From: JANNNX01 sp031398745
Lineage (GTDB): Bacteria; Actinomycetota; Acidimicrobiia; Acidimicrobiales; CADCSY01
Reading direction: 5' to 3'
Assembly (NCBI GenBank): GCA_031398745.1
Contig: JANNNX010000048.1
Span: 1-64,000, forward strand
DNA: 64,000 bases
Position 1 is the stretch's first letter. Each line of letters starts with the position of its first letter. Position numbers and translations under genes: made by a program. Of the stretch, positions 28,458-35,924 are shown in pieces. The notes beneath the pieces are model-generated. The model saw only the letters and a list, made by a program, of their open reading frames with translations. It was not told where the DNA came from and made no database searches.

Positions 28458-29126
28458 GTGAGCTCCGGCCGCCGTCTCGTCATCCTCGGCCGGCAGGGAG
28501 CGGGCAAGGGAACGCAGTGCGTGCGCCTGTCGCGCCACTACGTCATCCCCCACATCTCCCTCGGCGACATCCTTCGGGCCGCGGTGCGCGACGGGACGTC
28601 GTTCGGCCTGCGGGCCAAGGAGTACATCGACGACGGCGAGCTCGTGCCCGACCAGGTGGTGATCGGGGTCGTCAACGAGCGCCTCGAGGTCGAGCACACC
28701 CGGGAGCGGGGCTACATCCTCGACGGGTTCCCTCGCACGGTGGCGCAAGCCGATGCCCTCTCCGACATCGTCGCCCCGCAGGGCATCGACATGGCGATCG
28801 ACATCGAGGTCCCGAGGGACGTGGTGCTGACCCGCCTGGCCGCCCGGCGGGTGTGTGCCGACTGCGGCAGCAACTACTCGATCGACCTGCTGCCCCGGCG
28901 GGGCGCCCGCTGCGAGCTCTGCGGGGGCGACCTCATCCAGCGCCGGGATGACACCGAGGAGGCCATCGGCCGCCGCCTCGATCTCTACGAGCGGGAGACG
29001 TCACCGCTCATCGACTGGTTCGCGACTCGCGGCCTGCTGGTGGTCATCGACGGGACCGGTGACCCCGATCTGGTCACCGAGCGGTTGGTGGCCGCGGTCG
29101 ACGCCGGGTTGCCGACGGAGACCTGA
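28458..29126 (+). CDS. adk: Adenylate kinase with zinc-type LID
   Basis: This enzyme interconverts ATP, ADP and AMP. The 222-residue protein has the P-loop GRQGAGKGT (11-19), the AMP-site segment GYILDGFPRT, and a LID carrying C133, C136, C152 and C155. That is the four-cysteine zinc form common in Gram-positive bacteria. The GTG at 28458 is 34 bases after secY. Confidence 0.97.
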   Translation: MSSGRRLVILGRQGAGKGTQCVRLSRHYVIPHISLGDILRAAVRDGTSFGLRAKEYIDDGELVPDQVVIGVVNERLEVEHTRERGYILDGFPRTVAQADALSDIVAPQGIDMAIDIEVPRDVVLTRLAARRVCADCGSNYSIDLLPRRGARCELCGGDLIQRRDDTEEAIGRRLDLYERETSPLIDWFATRGLLVVIDGTGDPDLVTERLVAAVDAGLPTET

Positions 29127-29127
29127 C

Positions 29128-29868
29128 GTGCGCCGGGGACCCGATGAGATCGCGGTGATGCGCCGGGCCGGGAAGGTGGTGGCCGAGATGCACGAGTGCA
29201 TCCGGGATGCTCTCCGCCCGGGGGTGACGACCCTGCACCTCGACGCCCTGGCCCGCGAGGTCATCGAGCGCAACGGCGCTCGCTCGAACTTCCTCGGCTA
29301 CCACGGCTTCCCGGCGGTGATCTGCGCCTCGCCCAACTCGATGGTCGTCCACGGCATCCCCGACGAGACCATTCTCGAGGAGGGGGACATCGTCTCGATC
29401 GACTGCGGTGCGATCGTCGGCGGGTACCACGGGGATGCGGCCGCGACCTGGCCGGTGGGAGCGGTGTCGGCCGAGGCCAGCCGGCTCATGGAGGTGACCG
29501 AGGCCTCCCTGCGCGCCGGGATCAGCCAGATGGTCGAGGGCAACCGCCTGTCCGACATCGGCCACGCGGTCCAGCAGGTGGCCGAGGCCGCCGGGTACTC
29601 CGTGGTGCGGGACTATGTCGGCCACGCCATCGGCACCGCCATGCACGAGCAGCCCGATGTTCCGAACTACGGCCCCCCCGGGCGCGGTCCGAGGCTGCGG
29701 CCGGGCAACGTGTTCGCGGTCGAGCCGATGGTCAACGCCGGCGGGGTGGCCACCCGGACCCTGGCCGACGGATGGAGCGTGGTGACCGTCGACGGCTCGC
29801 TCTCGGCCCATTTCGAGCACACCATTGCCATCCTCGACGACGGCCCCGAGGTCCTCACTGCGTTCTGA
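29128..29868 (+). CDS. map: Methionine aminopeptidase, type I
   Basis: This enzyme removes the initiator methionine from nascent proteins. The 246-residue product has the pita-bread fold residues: HGIPDE, SIDCGAIVGGYHGDAAAT (the metal-binding aspartates), VGHAIGTAMHEQPDVPNYG, FAVEPM and HFEHTIAI. It lacks the zinc-finger N-terminal extension found in some actinobacterial paralogues. The GTG is 1 base after adk. Confidence 0.97.
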   Translation: MRRGPDEIAVMRRAGKVVAEMHECIRDALRPGVTTLHLDALAREVIERNGARSNFLGYHGFPAVICASPNSMVVHGIPDETILEEGDIVSIDCGAIVGGYHGDAAATWPVGAVSAEASRLMEVTEASLRAGISQMVEGNRLSDIGHAVQQVAEAAGYSVVRDYVGHAIGTAMHEQPDVPNYGPPGRGPRLRPGNVFAVEPMVNAGGVATRTLADGWSVVTVDGSLSAHFEHTIAILDDGPEVLTAF

Positions 29869-29894
29869 GCCCTCGGCCTGCACCGCCCGAGGGC
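29869..29894 (+). terminator. Terminator-like hairpin after map
   Basis: GCCCTCGG (29869-29876) pairs with CCGAGGGC (29887-29894) around a 10-base loop, directly after the map stop codon. It probably ends the rplC-map transcript before the ferrochelatase gene. There is no T run. Confidence 0.55.
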
Positions 29895-29902
29895 CGACGC
29901 CG

Positions 29903-29908
29903 TAGCGT
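29903..29908 (+). promoter_or_regulatory. Candidate -10 for a leaderless ferrochelatase transcript
   Basis: TAGCGT is followed by exactly 6 bases and then the GTG start, the spacing expected when transcription begins at the start codon. There is no ribosome binding site before this GTG. The same arrangement occurs before the ABC exporter (47550) and tetR (53229-53234). Confidence 0.4.
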
Positions 29909-29914
29909 CGTGCG

Positions 29915-30892
29915 GTGCCCGAGTACGACGCCCTCCTGCTCGTTTCCTTTGGAGGGCCCGAGGGCCACGACGACGTGCTGCCGTTCCTACGACGGGTCAC
30001 CGCGGGGCGGGGTGTGCCCGACGAGCGGCTGGCGGTGGTGGCCGAGCACTACCACCACTTCGGTGGGGTCAGCCCGATCAACGGCCAGAACCGCGAACTG
30101 CTGTCGGCCCTCGACGCCGAGCTCCGCCGGCGGGGGCACCGTCTCCCCGTGTACTGGGGCAACCGCAACTGGCACCCGCTGCTGGCCGACGAGGTCGCCC
30201 GTATGCGCGACGACGGGGTGGGTCGAGCCCTCGCCCTGGTCACCTCGGCCTTCGGCTCGTTCTCGGGCTGCCGCCAGTACCTGGGCGACATCGACCGGGC
30301 CCGCGCCGAGGTCGGGCCCGGTGCTCCGGTGATCGACAAGTTGGGTCTCTTCTGGGACCGACCCGGATTCCTCGACACCGTGGCCGACGCCACCGCCGCG
30401 GCCTTGGCCCGGATCGAGCCCACCGGCCGAGGCCCCGTCGCCCTGGTCTTCAGCGCCCACTCGATTCCCCGATCGATGGCGGCCGTCAGCCCGTACGAGT
30501 CTCAGCTGCGGGCGGCGGCCCGTTCGGTGGCGGCGAGGGTTGGCGAGGCGCTGCCCTGGGAGCTCGTCTGGCAGAGCCGGAGTGGCCCCCCGTCGGTCCC
30601 GTGGCTCGAGCCCGACATCGGGGACCACCTCCGGGCGCTGGCACAGGCCGGTACCACCAGCGTGGTGGTCGTCCCGATCGGCTTCGTCTCCGACCACGTC
30701 GAGGTGCTGTGGGACCTCGACACCGAGGCCGCGGCGATTGCTGAAGAGGTGGGGATCGATCTGGTCCGAGCGGCGACCGTGGGCACCTCACCACGGTTCG
30801 TGGCCAGTTTGGCGGACATGGTCGAAGAGGCGGTCGTCGGCGACGGCCCGGTACCGTGTGTCGCCGGGTGCTGCGTGGTCGAGGACCGCTGA
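29915..30892 (+). CDS. cpfC: Ferrochelatase, actinobacterial (coproporphyrin-type) form
   Basis: This enzyme inserts iron into the porphyrin for haem. In actinobacteria the substrate is normally coproporphyrin III. The 325-residue protein has SFGGPEGHDDV, HFGGVSPINGQN, the catalytic His182 in FSAHSIP, and Glu264 in SDHVEVLWDLD. Cys119 (SFSGCRQY) and the C-terminal CVAGCC (C315, C319, C320) could hold a 2Fe-2S cluster, as in actinobacterial ferrochelatases. It sits alone between map and infA with its own candidate promoter. That is an unusual place, and no other haem genes are nearby. Confidence 0.93.
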   Translation: MPEYDALLLVSFGGPEGHDDVLPFLRRVTAGRGVPDERLAVVAEHYHHFGGVSPINGQNRELLSALDAELRRRGHRLPVYWGNRNWHPLLADEVARMRDDGVGRALALVTSAFGSFSGCRQYLGDIDRARAEVGPGAPVIDKLGLFWDRPGFLDTVADATAAALARIEPTGRGPVALVFSAHSIPRSMAAVSPYESQLRAAARSVAARVGEALPWELVWQSRSGPPSVPWLEPDIGDHLRALAQAGTTSVVVVPIGFVSDHVEVLWDLDTEAAAIAEEVGIDLVRAATVGTSPRFVASLADMVEEAVVGDGPVPCVAGCCVVEDR

Positions 30893-30907
30893 GCGGGGCC
30901 GAACCGT

Positions 30908-30936
30908 TTGGCCAGCAGGGGATCGGCCAGTAGCAT
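30908..30936 (+). promoter_or_regulatory. Candidate promoter of the infA-rplQ operon
   Basis: TTGGCC (30908-30913), 17 bases, then TAGCAT (30931-30936). The infA start codon begins exactly 69 bases after the end of this -10, as in rpsL and rplM. Confidence 0.55.
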
Positions 30937-30950
30937 GTCTCCTCCGCTTG

Positions 30951-30974
30951 GTGCGTGTGTCCACCGCCGCGCAC
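30951..30974 (+). promoter_or_regulatory. Leader hairpin of the infA operon
   Basis: GTGCG (30951-30955) pairs with CGCAC (30970-30974). A wobble pair and a G-C pair extend the stem to 7. It begins 15 bases after the -10, the same place as the rpsL and rplM leader hairpins. The loop lacks the GTCTG seen in those. Confidence 0.35.
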
Positions 30975-31004
30975 AGGCAACCGTCCGAGTCAGGGAGGCC
31001 CAGG

Positions 31005-31229
31005 CTGCCCAAGCCCAAGGAAGACGCGATCGTGCTGGAGGGCAAGGTCACCGAGCCCCTCCCCAACGCCATGTTCCGGGTCGAGCTCGACAACGGTCAC
31101 CCGGTCCTGGCTCACATCTCCGGGAAGATGCGCATGCACTACATCCGGATCCTTCCCGGCGATCGCGTCCAGGTGGAACTGACCCCCTACGACCTCACCC
31201 GAGGTCGGATCACGTATCGCTACAAGTAG
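31005..31229 (+). CDS. infA: Translation initiation factor IF-1, probable CTG start
   Basis: IF-1 occupies the ribosomal A site during initiation. The 74-residue OB-fold protein reads (M)PKPKEDAIVLEGKVTEPLPN and continues with FRVELDNGHPVLAHISGKMRM, all standard. The only codon that gives the complete N-terminus is a CTG at 31005, with GGGAGG 6 bases before it. The next in-frame GTG (31032) would remove the conserved PKEDAI segment. The CTG is also placed 69 bases after the -10, matching rpsL and rplM. No ATG is available. Confidence 0.93.
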   Translation: MPKPKEDAIVLEGKVTEPLPNAMFRVELDNGHPVLAHISGKMRMHYIRILPGDRVQVELTPYDLTRGRITYRYK

Positions 31230-31241
31230 GTCGAGGTTGCG

Positions 31242-31355
31242 ATGAAGGTTCGTCCGAGCGTCAAGAGAATGTGCGAGCGCTGCAAGGTGATCCGCCGGCA
31301 CGGCCGCGTCCGGGTCATCTGTACCAACCCTCGCCACAAGCAGCGGCAGGGCTAG
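31242..31355 (+). CDS. rpmJ: Ribosomal protein L36, zinc-binding type
   Basis: This 37-residue protein (MKVRPSVKRMCERCKVIRRH and onward) has the zinc ligands C11, C14, C27 and H32. It is the zinc-containing form of L36. It lies 12 bases after infA and 3 before rpsM, the usual order. Confidence 0.97.
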   Translation: MKVRPSVKRMCERCKVIRRHGRVRVICTNPRHKQRQG

Positions 31356-31358
31356 CCG

Positions 31359-31736
31359 GTGGCACGCATCGCCGGTGTCGACATCCCCCGCGAGAAGCGG
31401 GTCGAGGTGTCGCTCACGTACATCTACGGGATCGGCCCGACGCTGGCCCGCCAGATCCTCGACGGGGTCGATGTCGCCCACGACACGCGGGTCCGCGACC
31501 TGACCGACGACGAGGTCGCCCAGATCCGGACGTTCATCGACCAGAACCTCCGGGTCGAGGGCGTGCTGCGGTCGGAGATCAACCAGGACATCAAGCGCAA
31601 GATGGACATCGGCTGTTACCAGGGCCTGCGGCACCGCCGGGGCCTGCCGGTGCACGGGCAACGGACCCACACCAACGCCCGGACCCGCAAGGGCCCGAAG
31701 AAGACCGTGGCCGGCAAGAAGAAGGTGAGGAAGTAA
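31359..31736 (+). CDS. rpsM: Ribosomal protein S13
   Basis: S13 contacts the P-site tRNA and the B1 bridges. The 125-residue product begins MARIAGVDIPREKRVEVSLTYIYGIG and ends with the basic tail KGPKKTVAGKKKVRK. The signature GLRHRRGLPVHGQRTHTNART is intact. It starts with GTG. Confidence 0.98.
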   Translation: MARIAGVDIPREKRVEVSLTYIYGIGPTLARQILDGVDVAHDTRVRDLTDDEVAQIRTFIDQNLRVEGVLRSEINQDIKRKMDIGCYQGLRHRRGLPVHGQRTHTNARTRKGPKKTVAGKKKVRK

Positions 31737-31742
31737 CCCCCC

Positions 31743-32141
31743 GTGGCCAAGCCGAAGCCTGGGGGCCGTCGCCCCCGCCGTCGTGAGCGCAAGAACGTCG
31801 CTTACGGCGTGGCCCACATCAAGAGCTCGTTCAACAACACGATCATCAGCATCTCCGACACCGAGGGCAACGTCCTCGCCTGGGCGTCAGCCGGCAACGT
31901 CGGGTTCAAGGGATCCCGCAAGTCGACCCCCTTCGCCGCCCAGATGGCAGCCGAGCAGTGCGCCCGGCGGGCCATGGAGCACGGCGTGCGCCGGGTCGAG
32001 GTTCTCGTGAAGGGCCCGGGCTCGGGCCGCGAGACGGCCATCCGCTCGCTGATGAACGCCGGCATCGAGGTGTCCGGCATCAAGGACGTCACCCCCACCC
32101 CGCACAACGGCTGTCGCCCGCCCAAGCGCCGGCGCGTCTGA
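31743..32141 (+). CDS. rpsK: Ribosomal protein S11
   Basis: S11 lies on the 30S platform near the exit site. The 132-residue sequence includes VAYGVAHIKSSFNNTIIS, FKGSRKSTPFAAQMAAEQ, VLVKGPGSGRETAIRSL and the C-terminal TPTPHNGCRPPKRRRV. The GTG at 31743 fits the family. Confidence 0.98.
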   Translation: MAKPKPGGRRPRRRERKNVAYGVAHIKSSFNNTIISISDTEGNVLAWASAGNVGFKGSRKSTPFAAQMAAEQCARRAMEHGVRRVEVLVKGPGSGRETAIRSLMNAGIEVSGIKDVTPTPHNGCRPPKRRRV

Positions 32142-32156
32142 TCGAAGGCACACACC

Positions 32157-32786
32157 ATGGCTCGCTATACAGGACCCGTCTGCCGGTTGTGCCGGCGCGA
32201 GAAGATGAAGCTGTACCTCAAGGGTGCCAAGTGCGACACCATGAAGTGCCCCATCGAGCGGCGCCCCTACCCGCCAGGCGACCACGGGCGGACGCAGATC
32301 CGGCGCAAGGACGGCGAGTACCTGCTCCAGCTCCGCGAGAAGCAGAAGGCCCGCCGGATCTACGGCGTGCTCGAGAAGCAGTTCCGCAACCTCTACCAGG
32401 AGGCGAACCGCCAAAAGGGCGTGACCGGCGAGAACCTGCTGCGGATGCTCGAGCTGCGGCTCGACAACGTCGCCTACCGGGCCGGGTGGGGCTCGAGCCG
32501 CTCCCAGGCCCGCCAGCTGGTGCGCCACGGCCACGTCAAGGTCAACGGACGGCGCCTCACCATCCCGAGCGCCCAGGTCCGAAAGGGTGACGTCGTCGAG
32601 TTGGGCGACAAGGCCAAGGCGATGATCGTCGTGCGCCACAACCTCGAGACCATCGATCGCCAGATCCCGGCGTGGCTCGACAAGGGCGACGGCGGCTCCT
32701 CGGTCACCGTGCGCGACCTCCCGCTGCGCGAGCACATCGACGTGCCCGTGCGCGAGCAGCTCATCGTCGAGCTCTACTCCAAGTAG
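32157..32786 (+). CDS. rpsD: Ribosomal protein S4, zinc-binding type
   Basis: S4 starts 30S assembly and in E. coli represses the alpha operon. The 209-residue protein carries the N-terminal zinc site C9, C12, C26 and C31, then the S4 RNA-binding domain LELRLDNVAYRAGWGSSRSQ with RQLVRHGHVKVNG. Together with the S14 and L36 genes, all three cysteine-ligand proteins of this cluster are zinc forms. Confidence 0.98.
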   Translation: MARYTGPVCRLCRREKMKLYLKGAKCDTMKCPIERRPYPPGDHGRTQIRRKDGEYLLQLREKQKARRIYGVLEKQFRNLYQEANRQKGVTGENLLRMLELRLDNVAYRAGWGSSRSQARQLVRHGHVKVNGRRLTIPSAQVRKGDVVELGDKAKAMIVVRHNLETIDRQIPAWLDKGDGGSSVTVRDLPLREHIDVPVREQLIVELYSK

Positions 32787-32843
32787 ACCCTGGCTCTGCC
32801 GGGTCCACGTTCCCTCGAACACGAAGATCTTCAGGAGACACAC

Positions 32844-33785
32844 ATGCTGGTCATCCAACGGCCCACCATCGAGCCGCTGGGCGAGCCCGAAGGCGACCGC
32901 CAGCAGTTCGCCCTCAGCCCCCTCGAGCCTGGCTTCGGCCACACCCTCGGCAACGCCCTGCGCCGGACCTTGCTGTCGTCGATCCCGGGGGCGGCCATCA
33001 CCATGGTCCGCTTCGACGACGCTCTCCACGAGTTCACGACCATCCAGGGAGTGGTCGAGGACGCCACCGACGTGATCCTCAACCTGAAGGACATCGTCCT
33101 CGTGTCCGAGACCGACGAGGCGGTGCAGCTGCGCCTCGACGTGCGGGGCCCCGCCGAGATCACCGCCGGCTCGATCACCACCACCTCCGACGTCACCATC
33201 CTCAACCCCGAGCTCCACCTCGCCACCCTCAACGGCAAGGGGCGCTTGGCGCTGGACATCACCGTCGAGCGGGGCCGGGGCTACGTCTCGGCCGACCGGA
33301 TCAACCGTCCGCCGACCATCGGCATCATCCCGGTCGACGCCATCTTCTCGCCGGTGCGGCGGGTGACCTTCGACGTCGAGCCCACCCGGGTCGAGCAGTC
33401 CACCGACTTCGACCGCCTGATCATCGATATCGAGACCGATGGCTCGATGTCACCGCGGGACGCGCTGGCCTCGGCCGGTGACACGCTGCGGGCCCTGGTC
33501 AGCCTGGTGGCCGAGATGAGCGACGACCCGCAGGGCCTCGAGCTCGGGGAGATGCCGACCATGCTCACCGGCTCGCCCGACCTGGACCTCCCGATCGAAG
33601 ACCTCGAGCTCTCCGAGCGACCCCGCAACTGCCTCAAGCGGGCCCAGGTCAACACCATCGGCGAGCTGCTCCAGCGCACCAACGACGACCTGCTGGCCAT
33701 CACTAACTTCGGCCAGAAGTCGCTCGACGAGGTCATCGAGAAGCTCGACGAGCGGGGGCTGTCGCTCCGGGTCCGGGAGGGCTGA
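32844..33785 (+). CDS. rpoA: RNA polymerase alpha subunit
   Basis: The 313-residue subunit scaffolds polymerase assembly through its N-terminal domain. It contacts promoter UP elements and activators through the C-terminal domain. Seen here are FGHTLGNALRRTLLSSIPGAAI, the linker, and the C-terminal helices LSERPRNCLKRAQVNTIGEL and NFGQKSLDEVIEKL. AGGAG precedes the ATG. Confidence 0.98.
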   Translation: MLVIQRPTIEPLGEPEGDRQQFALSPLEPGFGHTLGNALRRTLLSSIPGAAITMVRFDDALHEFTTIQGVVEDATDVILNLKDIVLVSETDEAVQLRLDVRGPAEITAGSITTTSDVTILNPELHLATLNGKGRLALDITVERGRGYVSADRINRPPTIGIIPVDAIFSPVRRVTFDVEPTRVEQSTDFDRLIIDIETDGSMSPRDALASAGDTLRALVSLVAEMSDDPQGLELGEMPTMLTGSPDLDLPIEDLELSERPRNCLKRAQVNTIGELLQRTNDDLLAITNFGQKSLDEVIEKLDERGLSLRVREG

Positions 33786-33786
33786 G

Positions 33787-34149
33787 GTGGGAACCCGTCC
33801 GGGTACGCCCCGCAAGGGCCGCCGCTTCGGCGGCAGCGCCGCCCACGAGCGAGCCATGCTGGCCAACCTCACCGCTTCGCTGTTCGCGGCCGAGGCCGTG
33901 GTGACCACCGAGGCCAAGGCCAAGGCCCTGCGCCCGGTGGCCGAGAAGATGATCACCAAGGCCAAGAAGGGCGGTCTCCACCAGCACCGCCAGGTGGTCG
34001 CCTTCATGCGGGACAAGGACATGGCCCACAAGCTGTTCGAGGACATCGCCCCGCGCTACGCCGACCGTCCTGGTGGCTACACCCGCATCCTCAAGCTCGG
34101 GCCCCGTCACGGCGACAACGCGCCGATGGCGCGCATCGAGCTGGTCTAG
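33787..34149 (+). CDS. rplQ: Ribosomal protein L17
   Basis: L17 sits near the tunnel exit on the solvent side. The 120-residue sequence is a standard bacterial L17: PRKGRRFGGSAAHERAMLANL, TTEAKAKALRPVAEKMIT and the C-terminal RILKLGPRHGDNAPMARIELV. The GTG is 1 base after rpoA. Confidence 0.98.
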   Translation: MGTRPGTPRKGRRFGGSAAHERAMLANLTASLFAAEAVVTTEAKAKALRPVAEKMITKAKKGGLHQHRQVVAFMRDKDMAHKLFEDIAPRYADRPGGYTRILKLGPRHGDNAPMARIELV

Positions 34150-34152
34150 GAG

Positions 34153-34183
34153 CCCGCCGCCCGGACCGAGGTTCGACGGCGGG
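34153..34183 (+). terminator. Possible terminator/attenuator between rplQ and truA
   Basis: CCCGCCG (34153-34159) pairs with CGGCGGG (34177-34183) across a 17-base loop. It starts 4 bases after the rplQ stop and ends 9 bases before truA. It could end or reduce transcription after the alpha operon. There is no T run. Confidence 0.35.
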
Positions 34184-34191
34184 TAGCGATC

Positions 34192-34977
34192 GTGCCGGTG
34201 CGGGTGAGACTGGTCGTCGCCTACGACGGCGCCGGGTTCTCGGGGTTCGCATTGAACCGGGACGTGCGGACCGTGGCCGGGGTGCTGGCCTCGGCCCTGG
34301 AGACGGTGCTGCGAGCACCGGTGGTGCTCACTTGCGCTGGGCGCACCGACGCCGGCGTGCACGCCTGGGGCCAGGTCGTCAGCTTCGACGCCCCTGCCGA
34401 GGCAGATCTCGCCGGCCTGGCTCGCCGGGTCAACGCCCTGCTCGCGCCCGAGGTGGTGGTCCGGGAGGCGGCGGTGGCCGACGACGGCTTTGACGCCCGG
34501 CGCCGCGCCACCTCTCGCCGCTACCGGTACCTGGTACTCAACCGCCCGGTTCCCGACCCGTTCCTGGCCGCCACCACCTGGCACGTGCCCGAGCCGCTCG
34601 ACCTGGCCGCCATGCGCCGGGCTTGCGAGCCGTTGCTGGGCGAGCACGACTTCTCCGCCTTCTGCCGTCGTCCCAAGGTGCCGGGTGACCGGCCGGCACC
34701 TTCCCTGGTGCGCCGGGTCACCGATGCCGGCTGGCACCCGGCGGGAGACGACGTCCTGCGTTTTGAGATCGAGGCGTCGTCGTTCTGCCACCAGATGGTC
34801 CGCTCGATCGTGGGGCTACTGGTGGCCGTCGGTCGAGGCCGGCGCGCCGCGGGCGCGGTGCCGGCCATCATCGAGAGCCGTGACCGGGCGGCGGTGCCCG
34901 ACCTGGCGCCCGCCCAGGGGTTGACGCTGTGGGAGGTGGGCTACCGGGAGGCCGAGGCCGGTGGTTGGCGCCCGTGA
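34192..34977 (+). CDS. truA: tRNA pseudouridine(38-40) synthase TruA
   Basis: TruA makes pseudouridine in the anticodon stem-loop of many tRNAs. The 261-residue protein has the catalytic Asp53 in AGRTDAGVHAWGQV, the segment FDARRRATSRRYRYLV, and FCHQMVRSIVGLLVAVGRG. The usual YDG..F.G(W/F)QRQ start is here YDGAGFSGFALNRDVRTV, a small divergence. The promoter of rplM lies in its last codons. The GTG is used as start, since no better start is seen. Confidence 0.96.
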   Translation: MPVRVRLVVAYDGAGFSGFALNRDVRTVAGVLASALETVLRAPVVLTCAGRTDAGVHAWGQVVSFDAPAEADLAGLARRVNALLAPEVVVREAAVADDGFDARRRATSRRYRYLVLNRPVPDPFLAATTWHVPEPLDLAAMRRACEPLLGEHDFSAFCRRPKVPGDRPAPSLVRRVTDAGWHPAGDDVLRFEIEASSFCHQMVRSIVGLLVAVGRGRRAAGAVPAIIESRDRAAVPDLAPAQGLTLWEVGYREAEAGGWRP

Positions 34978-34994
34978 GACGGCGCTCCTACACT
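34965..34994 (+). promoter_or_regulatory. Candidate rplM-rpsI promoter
   Basis: TTGGCG (34965-34970), 18 bases, TACACT (34989-34994): both hexamers and the spacer length are identical to the rpsL promoter. The -35 lies inside the end of truA. The rplM GTG begins 69 bases after the -10, again as in rpsL. Confidence 0.65.
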
Positions 34995-35008
34995 TGCCCG
35001 CCCTGCGC

Positions 35009-35035
35009 GCCGCGCGTCTGATGTCCTGGCGCGGC
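35009..35035 (+). promoter_or_regulatory. Leader hairpin of the rplM operon
   Basis: GCCGCGC (35009-35015) pairs with GCGCGGC (35029-35035). The 13-base loop starts GTCTG, the same motif as in the rpsL and rplC leader hairpins. The hairpin begins 15 bases after the -10. Confidence 0.42.
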
Positions 35036-35062
35036 CCACCGTTCGACCCGAGGATCTCTCGC

Positions 35063-35512
35063 GTGCCCACCTTCAGCCCCACTCCCGCTGACATCGACCG
35101 ACGCTGGCATGTGGTCGATGCCGACGGCCTGGTGCTCGGCCGCCTGGCGACCGAGGTGGCCCGGGTACTGCGGGGGAAGCACAAGGTCACCTTCGCCCCG
35201 CACGTCGACATGGGTGACCACGTGATCGTGGTCAACGCGGCCAAGGTCGTCCTCACCTCGGACAAGGCCGAGAAGAAGCTCGCCTACCGGCACTCCGGCT
35301 ACCCGGGCGGCCTCCGCAGCCGGCGCTACGCCGACCTGTTGGTCGACCGTCCGGAGGACGTCGTGCGCAAGGCGGTCAAGGGCATGCTGCCGAAGAACCG
35401 GCTGGGCCGGTCGATGCTGAGCAAGCTCAAGGTCTACGCCGGTCCCACCCATCCCCACGCCGCCCAGGGCCCCGAGCCGCTCGAGCTCCCGCAAGCCCAG
35501 CGCCCCGTCTAG
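35063..35512 (+). CDS. rplM: Ribosomal protein L13
   Basis: L13 is an early 50S assembly protein. From the GTG at 35063 the product has 149 residues, with RRWHVVDADGLVLGRLATEVARVLRGKHK, DHVIVVNAAKV and VRKAVKGMLPKNRLGRSMLSKLKVY. GAGGA lies 8 bases upstream. A longer frame from 34961 runs back into truA and its promoter and is not used. Confidence 0.97.
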   Translation: MPTFSPTPADIDRRWHVVDADGLVLGRLATEVARVLRGKHKVTFAPHVDMGDHVIVVNAAKVVLTSDKAEKKLAYRHSGYPGGLRSRRYADLLVDRPEDVVRKAVKGMLPKNRLGRSMLSKLKVYAGPTHPHAAQGPEPLELPQAQRPV

Positions 35513-35521
35513 GAGACCTCG

Positions 35522-35917
35522 ATGGCAGACAAGCCGCTCACCCAGACCACCGGTCGTCGCAAGCAGGCGATCGCCCGGGTCCGACTCCGCCCCGGCACCG
35601 GTGCGGTCACCGTCAACGGGCGCACGTTCGCCGACTACTTCCCTTCCCAGACCCACCAGATGATCGTCAGCGAGCCGCTGCGGGTCGCCTCGGTCGAGGA
35701 GACCTACGACATCGATGCCACCCTCGACGGCGGCGGCCCCTCCGGTCAGGCCGGGGCCCTGCGGCTCGGCATCGCCCGGGCCCTGGTCGAGCTCGATCCC
35801 GAGCTGCGGGCGTCGATGAAGCACGCCGGATTCCTGACTCGCGATGCCCGCGAGAAGGAGTCCAAGAAGTACGGCCTGAAGAAGGCCCGCAAGGCACCGC
35901 AGTACTCGAAGCGCTAG
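35522..35917 (+). CDS. rpsI: Ribosomal protein S9
   Basis: S9 has a long C-terminal tail that touches the P-site tRNA. The 131-residue protein has TTGRRKQAIARVRLRPGTG, GGGPSGQAGALRLGIARAL and the tail ending QYSKR, all conserved. AGGAG overlaps the rplM stop. glmM follows after 7 bases. Confidence 0.98.
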   Translation: MADKPLTQTTGRRKQAIARVRLRPGTGAVTVNGRTFADYFPSQTHQMIVSEPLRVASVEETYDIDATLDGGGPSGQAGALRLGIARALVELDPELRASMKHAGFLTRDAREKESKKYGLKKARKAPQYSKR

Positions 35918-35924
35918 TCCAGAG

